A stretch of DNA of 64,000 nucleotides. Origin: Limnomonas spitsbergensis. Taxonomy: Eukaryota > Chlorophyta > Chlorophyceae > Chlamydomonadales. Where the stretch lies: contig JAYJMM010000028.1 in assembly GCA_037349105.1 (NCBI GenBank), positions 2,852,001 through 2,916,000 of the forward strand, written 5' to 3'. The translations under genes were made by a program, and so were the position numbers. Shown piece after piece: positions 33,253-44,926 of the stretch (position 1 is the stretch's first letter; the number at the start of each line of letters is the position of its first letter). The notes beneath the pieces were generated by a model, which saw only the letters and a program-made list of their open reading frames with translations, made no database searches and was not told where the DNA came from.

Positions 33253-34306
33253 CAGAGATTTACGTTGGTAACATCATGGTAATTCCTCTAACCAAGAGAT
33301 AACAATGGTAAATTGTCCCTGAAGAAATTGACCATGGTTAACATTGGTGCCACCATGGTAGCACCTTAGCCCGCCATGTAAATTAACCAAGTTGGGCATT
33401 TGCCATGGTAAACCATGGTGTTCGTTACTACTGCGAAATTTTCAGAACTGCAGGGCCACGAGGTGTAATGTCATTGACTGCCGATGTAGTAATATTTTCT
33501 TGGCCTAGCTACACATGCACTTTCTATATATTATGTCTCATCATCCTTACTCCTCATTCGTGTCCTTCTCGAGGTCTCTGTCGTTGCCCTTTTTCTGTGA
33601 TAATGGCAGCAAAATGGAACACAGAGAAAAGGGTCAGCAACGGAGGTAGGTGTAAGGTAATATAATACAATGTCAAATGATGTGTGATAATACTCATAGT
33701 GACACATCCACCGCTAGATTTAATATGATAATAAATCAAGGCCTGAGAGCCAATAATGTGCAAGATTATTTGAAAGTAATAGAGATAGACAATGTGCCAT
33801 GACCCAGTTCATTTTTCACCTGCCGACATGACGGTAGCCTACCGTCAGACATGAGCCAAGCAAGCTTCATCATCCTGATAGGACCGGCACTCGGCTCATC
33901 ACCCAACAATTCCCGATGGGAAGAACACAAACAATGTCATAGACGCTCGTGGATGAGGTATCCTAAGAACCAGCGAATCATCTAAAATATTGTAGAACTG
34001 AGTAGGGTTAGTTCGCGCGCCCCTGACTTCAATATTTCAGCAAATCGTCCGCGCAACAAAAAAAGGCATGTGTCCGCGCAGCGCTTTTAACGCGCAGCTG
34101 CCATTTTGAGCAAATAGTTGTATTTCCTGAGTGCGCAGCCCTGAAGATAGTATTAGTAAATCATGTCCGCGAAGCTACAACCAACTAAACCAACTTCGCG
34201 CAGGGCAAATAGCCACTACTATACGTACTGTCAACACAATCGAAAACATCGCTAGGGGACAAAACAAAAAGTACATATTGTCAAACTCGCAACCTTAGGG
34301 TACTTA

Positions 34307-34515
34307 GGGGTCGGTCAGACTATCGCGTTTGGTGGGTTGCGTTTGACATTCATAATCGTAAATAGCCTATCAGAAGATAAGGGAGCAGTTGATTCCATTT
34401 AAACATACCAATGTTTTATCCAAACGCTAACCCCCCCCCCCCCTGCGTTTCGCGTCTGCGTTTGCGTTTGGAAGTCCAAACGCAACCCCAAACGCAACGC
34501 AGTCTGACCGACCCC
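34307..34515. mobile_element. Harbinger-like MITE, copy 1
   Basis: 209 bp flanked by TTA (34304-34306 and 34516-34518). Terminal inverted repeats begin GGGGTCGGTCAGACT, with repeated subterminal GCGTTTG words. PIF/Harbinger elements make 3-bp TTA/TWA duplications. No transposase is present, so it is non-autonomous. Confidence 0.75.
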
Positions 34516-35150
34516 TTAGCCTCGTTGCGGGGAGCCAGGAACGGGTGTCAGCAGAAATATGGTACGTGGGATGAGAAGTAAGTTCTGGTCCGGGCACCCC
34601 AAGAGTTTTTTTGCTTTGTGACTGAAAAGCTCGAACAGCGAGCCAATTCTTGAATTGTTTTTACCGCGCATGCTGTTCGCGCACCCCTCAAAATAAGTAA
34701 TTTAAAGTGGCGTGAAACCGGTTCTACGGTATGGCGATTAGTATACCGTAGGATGTTGCGAAAATCTAAGGATCTAGACAACGAAGTTACCCCGAGAAGT
34801 AACCCCCTGATGCAGACCGCCATGAGATGGTTACGAGGAAAGTAGAAGATGTGCATTTCAAAGCATTTTCCGCGAAAACAGAAATTGAGGACTGGCCAGA
34901 GGGAACTGAAAGTCCCCAAAGAGAGAGATGCAGCGGGACAAGCTCTCAGGTGATGAGGCCCTGCCGGTGCCACGTCACTCTCTGTCCTCAGACCTCAATG
35001 TGTTTTTGGGTGTACGGCGTTTCACGTGTCGTATTCCGTAAGGCACGCTTAACGGGCTCTTGCGCTTACTTGTTCCACGCCGCACCGGTATTATCTGGAT
35101 CTCATTATTATTGCAACCATCCTATCAACTAGACAATCGCATATAGCGTA

Positions 35151-38100
35151 ATGGTTGCAACCCTCGGGCCGTTTCAACGACTGAACTCCAGCCACACCCA
35201 TTTCACTAGAGCGGCCAATTTAACCAGCCCCTCCGCTCCCGTCAGGATCCAGCCCCAGTTGCACCCCAGGGCGCACAAGCATTTCCCGCTGCAGTCCCTT
35301 CCGAATAATCCCCTCCCGAATCCCCCTGGGTCTCCCACGCTCGGGGGCAGCGCCAAGGCCCGGGCCCTCCTAGCCAGCGCAGATATCCCATACTTGGCCA
35401 CCTCCATCGAGGAGTCTTGGGAGGACGATGAAGAGGATTATAGGTAAGAGCATGCGATGGGTTGGTCATTCCCTACCAGCCCCTCGCGGTCGAGCGTTCA
35501 GCAGGGCCCAGCGGGTATGCACCGTTATAAACATGTTTAGCAGGGCCCAGCAGGTGCTAAAAGCACCGTTCGAAACATGCGATGGATTTCACAGCTTTAC
35601 TGCCAGTCCAGTCCATGACCACCCGATCTAACCTAACGACCTGCTGACGCACCACGTTTGATCCACGTTTCATCCCAGCGGCGTGACAGCTGTGGACATC
35701 ATAAAGAAGCGCACAGGCTGGCTTGCGATCTTCTGCGTCGGCCTCATCATGGCTGCCGGCGTTGTGCAAGGTCGGTCCGCCCAAGGATTTGAATTCGGAT
35801 TCCAGCCACCCTGTACCGCCAGGACCATGTGGTGCAGCCCCCCCCTCTCTCCTATGTGAGAGGGGGGTGGGCAAGAACATGGAACATGGCCATCTAGACA
35901 ATGGGGGGGAGAGAGGATCGCCCTTGGCCAAGGTTAAGTGTCTTGTTGCCTTGCAAGGTTCATCCGGGAGTCAGAAAAGGGGAGGCAGAAAAATGCTCGC
36001 AATCGATGTCCCGTAGATGCCTATCTGCAGGCAACAGCCTGTCTCTGGGACCCAGGAGCTGAAGACCTTAGCTCGTCATCCATGTACATGCATCAGTGTA
36101 GATGCCAAGGTGAAAGCAAATGTAGATGCATCAATGTAGATGCCTAGGAAGAGACTAGCCTTCAACAAGCTCGATTATGATGTAAATGTAGATGCATGCC
36201 TGGGTGCAGGCAAAGCTTGCTTCTGGGAACAGGGAGTGGCTAATGAGACTATGGCCCGCTATCGATGTCCAGCATATGCATATCTGTCTGCAACTGCTTG
36301 TCTCTAGAAACAGGGAGTTGAAGCCCTCTGGTGCTTGGTGCGCCCTTCCTGACCCGCGTCAATACGGTAACGGTGCGGATGAGTCGCGTGGGCCTTGAGC
36401 TGCGCTGGTCCCTTCACCCCCCACACCCCTAGGGGGGTATTGGGCCCCAAGCTGCGCTGGTCCCTAGGAGGGCGTAGTTTTCTTTCTTTCTGACCTGAGC
36501 TCTGCCTGTCATTTGGCCTTTTTTTTGAGAAGCGATGCGCCGGTTTGCCGGTGTAAGCTTGGGGGCTGGTGCGCCGTTCCTGACCTGAGCCCTGCCAGTC
36601 ATTCGGCCGTTCCTTTAGGAGCGATGCGCCAGTTTTACGGTGTAGGCTTGAGGGCTGGGGCGCTGTTCCTGACCTGAGCCCTGCCAGTCATTTGGCCGCT
36701 TTTTTAGTAGCGATGCGCCAGTTTGACGGTGCAGGCTTGGGGGCTGGTGCGCCGTTCCTGACCTGAGCCCTGCCAGTCATCCGGCCGCTCTTTTAGTAGC
36801 GATGCGCCAGTATGCTGGTGTAGCATTGCACTCGGTGGGAAGGAGAGCCTTGCCAAATGAACAAGCCTGGCGCCAATCTCGACCGATGCCCCCCTGTGAG
36901 GTAAAGCCCTCTCCATGTATTTATATTTCCCTCGTGCTGTCTAGTGCATGGCGCCACTCTTGACCAATGCCCCCCTGCTGACTCATGCCCCCCTGCTGAC
37001 TCATGCCTCCCTTAAGATTTCGATGACCTCATCGCCAAGCATGTGGAGCTGTCGTTCTTTGTCCCGTTGATCATGGGGCATGGCGGGAACACCGGGTCTC
37101 AGACGACATGCGCCGTCATTAGGTAAGCGCATGTCCCCTTTCAGCTCGGGGTGGGCAAGCCAGTCGGCTGGTAGGGTGTCCATGTGGGCTGGTCTTGCAT
37201 GGGGCATGGTGGTGACTCCGGGTGGCTCAGAGCACATGCGCAAAAGAGCTCAGACCAATTTCGAGCTTCGAAGCCCCCCCCCCTATGTTTAACTCCCCTT
37301 GACACGGTCTGTTGAAAATACTCTACTTGACGATATGATATGATGGCCCAAAACACTATATAGTGCTTCCATGCATGGCATGGGTAGAGATATCAGTTTA
37401 GCTGGCATATGCATGTGCATGTGCATGTGGCCCATGTGCATGTGCATGTGGCCCATGGCGTTGGCCTTGCACCAATGTGTGCACCTGCATCCCTACAGGG
37501 CGTTGGCGTTGCACCAGGTCTCCTTCAGGAATGTGCTGCCTGTCGTTGCCAAAGAGGCTGCAGCGGGTGCCTTCATGGGTGAGTGGTGTGAGCCATACAT
37601 GCGTTATGAGCCATGCATGCGGTGTGAGCCATGCATGCGGTGTGAGCCATGCACGTGGTGGGAGCCATGCATGTGGTGAAAGCCATACATGCGTTGAGCC
37701 ATACATGCGTTGTGAGCCATGCATGTGGTGGGAGCCATGCATGTGATGGGAGCCACACATGCGTCATGCGCCATGCATGCGACGTGAGCCATGCATACGT
37801 TGTGAGCTATGCATGCAATGTGAGCCATGCATGTGGTGGGAGCCATGCATGCAGTGGAAGCCATGCATGTATTGAGGGCCATGCATGCGGTGGGAGCCGT
37901 GCATGCGGTGCGAGCCATGCATGTGGTGGGAGCTATGCATGCAATGTGAGCCATACATGTGGTGAGAGCCATGCATGCAGTGTGAGCCATGCATGTGTTG
38001 AGGGCCACGCATGTGGTGGGAGCCATGCATGCAGTGGGAGCCATGCATGTGGTGGGAGCCAGGCATGCGTTGTGAGCCAGGCATGTGGTGGGAGCCATGC

Positions 38101-39985
38101 TTGTGTGGGAGCCATGCATGTGGTGGGAGCCATGCATGTGGTGGGAGCCATGCATGCGATGGAAGCCATGCATGCAGTGGGAGCCATGCATGTGGTGGGA
38201 GCCATGCATGTGGTGGGAGCCATGCAAGGGGTGAGAGCCATGCAAGCGGTGGGAGCTATGCATGCAATGTGAGCCATACATGTGGTGGGAGCCATGCATG
38301 TGGTGCTAGCCATGCATGCAGTGTGAGCCATGAATGTGTTGAGGGCCATGCAAGTGGTGGGAGCCATGCATGCGGTGGGAGCCATGCATGTGGTGGTAGC
38401 CAGGCATGCGTTGTGAGCCATGCATGCGGTGGGAGCCATGCATGTGGTGGGAGCCATGCATGCGGTGGGAGCCATGCATGTGTGGGAGCCATGCATGCGG
38501 TGGGAGCCATGCATGCAGTGGGAGCCATGCATGTGGTGGGAGCCATGCATGTGGTGCGAGCCATGCATGCAGTGTGAGCCATGCATGTGGTGAGGGCCAT
38601 GCAAGTGGTGGGAGCCATGCATGCGGTGGGAGCCATGCATGTGGTGGTAGCCAGGCATGCGTTGTGAGCCATGCATGCGGTGGGAGCCATGCATGCAATG
38701 TGAGCCATACATGTGGTGGGAGCCATGCATGTGGTGGGAGCCATGCAAGTGGTGAGAGCCATGCAAGCGGTGGGAGCTATGCATGTAATGTGAGCTATAC
38801 ATGTGGTGGGAGCCATGCATGTGGTGCTAGCCATGCATGCAGTGTGAGCCATGCATGTGTTGAGGGCCATGCATGCGGTGGGAGCCATGCATGCGGTGGG
38901 AGCCATGCATGTGGTGGGAGCCAGGCATGCGTTGTGAGCCAGGCATGCCGTGGGATGCATGCATGTGGTGGGAGCCATGCATGCGGTTGGAGCCATGCAT
39001 GTGGTGGGAGCCATGCATGCTTTGGGAGCCATGCATGCAGTGTGAGCCATGCATGTGGTGAGAGCCATGCAAGTGGTGGGAGCCATGCATGTGGTGGGAG
39101 CCATGCATGTGGTGGGAGCCATACATGCGGTGGGAGCCATGCATGCGGTGGGAGCCATGCATACGGTGGGAGCCATGCATGCGGTGGGAGCCATGCATGT
39201 GGTGGGAGCCATGCAAGTAGTGGGAGCCATGCATGCGGTGAGAGCCACGCATGCGGTGTCAGTCATGCATGCAGTGTGAGCTATGCACACGATGTGAGCC
39301 CTAACATGCGGTGTGCCTCATGTTCAACCAGTAAACACTATGGCTTTTTATTTGCCTTATGTGTGAGGATATGTCATATTTTCCTTGGTTTAGGGTTTGG
39401 CTGACCCTAAATTCTCCACCCTAAAGCCTTGCTAAACCCTGAGCCCTTAACCAGGGCCATGCGTGGGCATTCACCTTGTGATTGCCCGTCCTCTTGCCCT
39501 CCTATAACTCACAGGGGCTGTCCTTGGAGCTTTAATCTTTGGCGTGTCCATGGTGACGCACACCATCTCTCCCGGAGTCAGCTTGGTGGTGGCGGTTTCA
39601 TTGCCGGTGGGTCCATTATCACCCTAAGATGGTAGGGGGTTTGACGTCGGTAAAACGGTATGGGTAGTATGACTAGTTCTCCATTCCGGATACATGATCT
39701 GGATGTCCAAGAGACGTAGCTGCCTCGACGTCTACCCTCTTTTGACGAAGTTCCCCCTCCACGTCCTATCTCTTGTAGGTGGTCTCCATTTGGTCCAATA
39801 GCCTGGGCGCGTTCCTGACCCTGGCCTCTGCTAAGGTCCACCTGGATCCAGCCATGACGTCCGCCCCTTTGGTGACCACCATCGTGGACTCAACAGGACT
39901 GGTCATCTACTTCCTGATCGCCAACGCGGTCATCAGCCGGGCAGACCTCATGTCGGCGCTAGCTTCGGTACATCCGGCCATTTGA
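35151..39985 (+). CDS. MgtE/SLC41-type divalent cation transporter
   Basis: Six exons: 35151-35443, 35679-35770, 37017-37122, 37499-37578, 39515-39606, 39779-39985. All are GT-AG and the joined frame is exact (870 nt, 289 aa). After about 95 residues rich in S, P, H and R, likely an organelle-targeting peptide, comes a single MgtE membrane domain. Visible motifs: TGWLAIFCVGLIMAAGVV (first helix), the signature FFVPLIMGHGGNTGSQ, VIRALAL, GVSLVVAVSLPVVSIW, and the final DPAMTSAPLVTTIVDSTGL and VIYFLIANAVI. The conserved Asp of LVTTIVD lines the Mg2+ pore in MgtE. The cytosolic N and CBS domains of bacterial MgtE are absent. Probably an Mg2+ carrier of plastid or mitochondrion. Introns 1-4 carry repeats, the largest an 18-bp array in intron 4. 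Confidence 0.9.
35455..35560 (-). repeat. SINE-like fragment in MgtE intron 1
   Basis: GTCATTCCCTACCAGCCCCT, CGAGCGTTCAGCAGGGCCCA and GCGGGTATGCACCGTTATAA are the reverse complement of the 11420-11960 family. A second piece, in the opposite orientation, lies at about 35776-35930 inside intron 2. Confidence 0.55.
36492..36830. repeat. About 90-bp tandem repeat, four units (MgtE intron 2)
   Basis: Units start TGACCTGAGCCCTGCCAGTC and include AGCGATGCGCCAGTTT and GGGGGCTGGTGCGCCGTTCC. Period is 89-91 bp. Confidence 0.85.
37588..39310 (+). repeat. 18-bp array, about 95 units (MgtE intron 4)
   Basis: Unit GGTGGGAGCCATGCATGT and variants (GTGTGAGCCATGCATGCG). The array begins directly at the exon-4 donor: TTCATGG, then GTGAGTGGTGTGAGCC. 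The donor and the first units therefore share sequence, and many units keep GGTGAG. The palindromic TGCATGCA in each unit gives long open frames on both strands, none of which look real. Confidence 0.95.
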
Positions 39986-40429
39986 ACATGGCTCAAGGGA
40001 AGGGAATCCCGTAAGCTATATAGCATGTGACGCACCGGGCACCATCTGCTCTGCAAGGGAACATGGACGAGGTCAAACGGGACAGTTGCTGTATTATAAA
40101 AGCATGGGGGCCAGGTTGGGGGCCAGGATTTGATTCGCGTGCTAAGTTGTTCCGCGCGCAGAGTTGCCAAGGCTCAGCTGAACTTCAACGATGGCAGGTT
40201 TTGTAGCGGTATCATCTTTTCTGGTCTAAACAGCCATGAGGAGGATTGTTTATACTACTGAAGCATATACTACTTGACTAGGATACCGTATATTGGCACT
40301 GGCATACAGAGACGTGTATGTACTGAATATGTGTAATTGGGACATGGACTAGTGGGACGAGGATATTTGTTGCGGGGACATGGACATCTTAACTGACCTT
40401 GAAATCCTGCCATCGCAAGTCGTGGGACA

Positions 40430-41310
40430 ACAATTGGGCTGATGCGGGTGAGTGGTTGGACACCATCTAGGTTGATGCATGTGAGTGGTGGGACACTAAC
40501 TGGGTTGATGCACGTGAGTAGTCAGTCACCAACTGTATTGATGTAGGCGAGTGGTGGTACACCATCTGTGTTGATGTACGTGAGGGGTGGAACACCAACA
40601 TGTTTGATGCAGACGAGTGGTGGGGCACCAACTGGGATTTCGTGGGCGAGGGTTGATGTGGGCGAGTGGAGGGACACCATCTGGGTTACGTGTGCGAGTG
40701 GTGGGACACCAAGTGGGTTGATGTGGGCGAGAGGTGGGTCACCAACATGGTTGTAGTGGGCGAGTGGTGGGACAGCAATTGGGTTGACGTGAGCAAGTAC
40801 TAGGACACCATCTCTGGGTTGATGTGGGCGAATGGTGGGACACCAACTAGGTTGATGTGGACGAGCGGTGGGACACCAATTGGATTGATGCGGGTGAGTG
40901 GTGGGACACCATCTAGGTTGATGTGGGCGAGTGTTGGGTCACCAACTAGGTTCATGGGGGTGACTAGTGGCACGCCATCTGGATTGATGCGGGTGAGTGG
41001 TGGGACACAAACTAGTTTGACGGGGGCGAGTGGTGGAACACCAACGGGGTTGATGTGGGCGAGTGGTGGGGCACCAACTAGATGGATGCGGTCGACATGT
41101 GAGACACCAACTATGTAGATGCGGATGAGTGGTGGGGCACCAACTATGATGATGGGGGCGCTTGGTGGCTTGGTGGGACACCTTCGGGCTTGGTGTGGGC
41201 GAGTGGTGGGACACCTTCTGGGTTGATGTGGGCGAGTGGTGGGGCACCACATAGGTTGATGTGGGCGAGTGGTGGGACACCAACTGAGCGTGTACATGTC
41301 GGCGATTGGT
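40430..41310. repeat. 33-bp minisatellite, left block
   Basis: Units of GGGTTGATGTGGGCGAGTGG then TGGGACACCAACT, diverged from each other. It lies downstream of the MgtE stop codon. It is separated from the right block by a LINE tail. Confidence 0.85.
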
Positions 41311-41324
41311 CAATAAGGTTACAA

Positions 41325-41478
41325 CTATGGGCCCGCTGAAAGCTCGGCCGCGTGGGCGCCCAACTGTTCAGAAGGGAGAAAATAAGAAACTAAAAGGAAG
41401 AGGGGGCGGGGGGGAGGAACAAAAGGAACGGCCGGGAAGGCAAAGAAGACCAAGTCCGACACCTGAGTTCCACTAGAT
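41325..41478 (-). mobile_element. LINE 3'-tail inserted in a minisatellite
   Basis: GGGCCCGCTGAAAGCTCGGC, CGCGTGGGCGCCCAACTGTT and then a purine-rich stretch to ACCTGAGTTCCACTAG reverse-complement the LINE 3' end. The same 33-bp array continues on both sides, so the insertion is younger than the array. Confidence 0.65.
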
Positions 41479-42590
41479 AGGCGACTGGTGGGACATCATC
41501 TGTGATGATGAGGGGTGAGTGGTGGCGCGCCATCTTGGTTGATGCGGGTGAGTGGTGGGCTATCAAATGGGTCGACCGTGGCGAGTGGATGGACGCATAT
41601 CGGCTTGGTACGGAGGAGTGGTGGGACATCAACTGTGTTGATGCATGTGAGTGGTGGGGCACCAATTGTATTGATACAAGCGAGTGTTGGGACACCATAT
41701 GGGATGATGCATGTGAGTGATGGCACGCCATTTGGGTTGATGCGGGTGATTGGTGGGTCATCAAATGGGTTCGATGGGGGCGAGAGATAGGAAACCAGTT
41801 GGGTTGATGTTGGCGAGCATAGTGGGACACCATCTAGGTTGTTGTGGGTGAGTGGTGAGACACCAAATGGGTTGATGTGGGCGAGTGGTGGGACACCACC
41901 ATGCTTGATATGGGCGAGTGGTGGGGCATCATTTGGGCTGATGCATGGAGTGGTGGGACACTATCTGGGTTCATATGGGCGAGTGTTGGGACACCAACTG
42001 TGTACATGCGGGTGAGTGGTGGAGCACCAAATGGGTTGATGTGGGGCGAGTGGTGGCACGCCATCCGGGTTGATGTGAGTGAGTGGTGGGACACGAAATG
42101 TGTTGATGGGGCGAGTGGTGGGACACCAACGGGGTTGATGTGGGCGAGTGGTAGGGCACCATTTTGATGGACGTGGGTGAGCCGTGAGACACCAACTGTG
42201 TAGATGCGGCACCGGCTAGGATGATGGGGGTGAGTGGTGGGACACCATGTGGGTTGATGTGGGCGAGTGGTGGGACACCATTGGGGCTGATGTGGGGCTG
42301 TGGGCGAGTGGTGGGGCACCATTTGGGTTGATGTGGGCGAGTGGTGGGGCACCAACTAGGCTGATGTGGGCGAGTGGTGGAACACCACCTGTGTAGTGTG
42401 TACATGTGGGCGATCGGTGGGCCACCATCTGGGTTGATGCGGGTGAGTGGTAAGACACCAAATGGGTCGACGGGGGCGAGTGGATGGAGGGACGCCTATC
42501 GTCTAGATATGGAGGAGTGTTGGGACACCAGCTGTGTGGATGCATGTGAGTGGGTAGATGCGGTTGAGTGGTGAGACACTCTGAACACTA
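41479..42590. repeat. 33-bp minisatellite, right block
   Basis: Continuation of the array at 40430 with the same unit (GATGTGGGCGAGTGGTGGGA). About 30 further diverged units. Confidence 0.85.
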
Positions 42591-43659
42591 GGGAATTCCA
42601 CTCTCGAGGCTTTTACTAGGAAAGCCCAAAGCGGCAATCCAAGCCATACATGAAGTTAAGGCATGGCAAGGACACAAGGGGCAGCAAGTTGCACATGTAT
42701 CCTTGTCGGAACCTTTAGTAAAGGTTGAGCCATAAGGGTTGCAGCTGTCGATGGAAGAGACGGTCAGTGAGGCAGTAGCCCTCATGACCCAAGTCGGGCT
42801 GATAGCAAAGCCGGCAGAGTAAAAGCATGCAGTCCACGACGCTAGGCCTAGGTCGTTCCAACCAGCCCCTAGCAGTGAAGGGAGTGCAAGGAGGATCTTG
42901 TCCATGCGCGTGTCATGCCTTGTGCCAGGCAAAACAGACAGTGGCATTATGCACAACCATTACCAAATACTTAGAGTAGGCAGATGACACCATATACCAA
43001 GGTTACCATGGGATGCATCGGAGATTTTAAAGTAGGCATGAAGTAGGATGTACCACGGGTATCAAACCGTTTTTGTAGCGTACTTAAGCTACAACTAATG
43101 TACATCTCGGCATACGACCGGTGGCCCAAGCTTCACCATTTGCCCTCGGTCCAACTTGGGTGTTAAGGGTCCACGCCTGGCTACAGAACAACACGTCAAG
43201 GGGGGTCCTACACCCCAAAGAATAGCCTAGCCCCAACCCAGGGTGCATCTTGAATGACACGCTCATCCAACAAATAGCTAGACGCACCCAACAACTGACT
43301 ATCTTGAAGTACGAGCCAACGGTCGTGCAGTATGAGTGCCACCACAGAGCCTTCAGCACACCCATGAACTCCAATTCCGTTAGAGGCTAGTGTTGGAACA
43401 CCATGTCTTTAGCAACCTACGCAAATACCGTACTGCTACTTTCAATTGGGCGTTCGATGCCTTTGGGGGTCCGTTTCGAGGCCTTTTACAATATTATGGG
43501 GGTTCACTTTGAGGGTTCGCAAAAGCTTTCAATACACTCAAGTGATATGACTTTGGGGGTTGATTATTTCCAGAATGAACAGGAATCAGCGGTATGGGCG
43601 TATCCTTAAGAGCTCATCTCATCAGGGAACTTAAAACACAACAATTGGATGCCCTCCAT
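42591..43659. other. Unassigned, possible retroelement remnant
   Basis: No intact gene. The plus-strand reading QTVALCTTITKYLE near 42922 recalls the RNase H end of Copia-type polyproteins (TVALSTTEAEY), and the frame is broken. This is a weak resemblance only. Confidence 0.2.
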
Positions 43660-44248
43660 TGTGACAGGGTAATATCAACTGAATTGCCCTTACTTGCTGT
43701 AACTTGTCTTGATGTACTTGGAGCGGGGAAACGGGGAATCCGGGGATTGGCAACCTAGCCTCTTGTTACAAAGACGGACAGGGTGTCACGAGTCACGACG
43801 TATGGGTTGAGCGCAGTGATACTTCAGGGTCACTGGTACCTCGTGACAAGAGGTCCAATAGATCAATCCAATAACAATCTACTTGAGACTAGAAGGCCAA
43901 AGTATAAGAAGGCAAAGCAGACTAGGCATGCCCTAGTCTATGTCAAATAACAATTACTACCGCACATAAGAGTGTCATGGATACAGTCAGAGTGTCATGG
44001 AACTTAGTCAGCATGTCATGGTGTCATAGTGTCATGGCTACAATCAGGTAGTCATGGCAGCTGCAATAATCACGGAACTTAGGAAGGAGATTCGGAAAAG
44101 AAACACAAACGGAAACGGCTTCAATCCGCCTAGAACAATAGGCGAACTAGCATAACCAATGGTTTGATATCCTAGCTACTAGCATGGATACAATAGACAT
44201 GGAAACAATAAGGCATTATAAGGCATTATAAGTGCCAGCTCTGTTACA
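43660..44248 (-). repeat. 3' LTR of a Ty3/gypsy chromovirus
   Basis: In element orientation the segment starts TGTAACAG (44248) and ends CTGTCACA (43660), the expected TG...CA inverted ends. It follows directly on a polypurine tract. The first 30 bp or so at 43660 recur at 63833, a candidate partner LTR edge. Length 589 bp. Confidence 0.6.
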
Positions 44249-44266
44249 TTCTCCCCCCCCTTTCAA
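44249..44266 (-). promoter_or_regulatory. Polypurine tract of the chromovirus
   Basis: On the minus strand TTGAAAGGGGGGGGAGAA lies immediately before the LTR. It would prime plus-strand DNA synthesis. Confidence 0.65.
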
Positions 44267-44290
44267 CCAGGCGACGCCCTCGGAGCCTTA

Positions 44291-44922
44291 CTACGTCAGA
44301 TCAGCTGTTGTCCGGCGGACATAGTCAGCGATTAATCCATCTACTCGCTCGTCTTGCATATCAACCCGAAGTCTTGTCTTAGTAATCCAAACATTTTCAT
44401 CTTTACCGTAGCCAATCCACTTGACCAGGTAGGAGGTCGTCTGACGTCGCTGTCCTTTCCCCCAGAACCGATGCGATCTGATCGTCTCATGGAAATACTC
44501 CTCTTCTTCCTCATCATCACCTTGAACAATCAGCGGCGGAGGGGCTCTCGGGCTGTATGCCGGGCGCTGCGGAAAGTCGAGGGATCCGTCCTCATTCGCT
44601 TTGAGATGCGAGATGTGAGTGACGACGGGATGGATTTTGAAGAGAGCCGGCAACTCCAGCTTATAAGCGACGTCCGACAAGACATGGATGAATTTGTACG
44701 GGCCGTAGAATCTCGGTTGGAGCTTTCTCATTGCCTTCAGTGCCCTAGGCAGGCGGAGATGGGATGCAGCAAGCCACGCCGTATCGCCCACTTCAAACGT
44801 AAACTCCCGACGGTGTTTGTTTGCGTTCTTCGCCGTCCTATCCTAAGCTGCCTTCAGCGCTACTCGAGCGCGTTCCCTTTCAGCCCGTAACCGGGAGGTA
44901 TACTCATGGACCCTTTCAGAGC
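44291..44922 (-). pseudogene. Chromovirus integrase C-terminus and chromodomain
   Basis: Minus-strand reading: PSSERVHEYTSRLRAERERA, an in-frame stop, then the GPF/Y-like module VGDTAWLAASHLRLPR, LQPRFYGPYKFIHVLS and HPVVTHISHLK. It ends in a chromodomain with SYLVKWIGYGKDENVW. Chromovirus chromodomains steer insertion to marked chromatin. The protein is cut off upstream by the 17.2-kb element; the missing part lies at 62146-62795. Confidence 0.85.
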
Positions 44923-44926
44923 TAGG
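44923..44926. other. Target-site duplication TAGG (left)
   Basis: TAGG precedes the element. The matching TAGG is at 62142-62145. Merging them restores a continuous chromovirus sequence reading into DQEPSSERV. Confidence 0.75.

Noticed and set aside
37604..39404. Long Met/His- or Cys/Gly-rich open frames on both strands
   Set aside because: Translations of the 18-bp intronic array of the MgtE gene.
42588..43374. Minus-strand open frames of 96-122 aa
   Set aside because: No domain. The plus strand has a slightly better but still weak resemblance to a Copia RNase H remnant.
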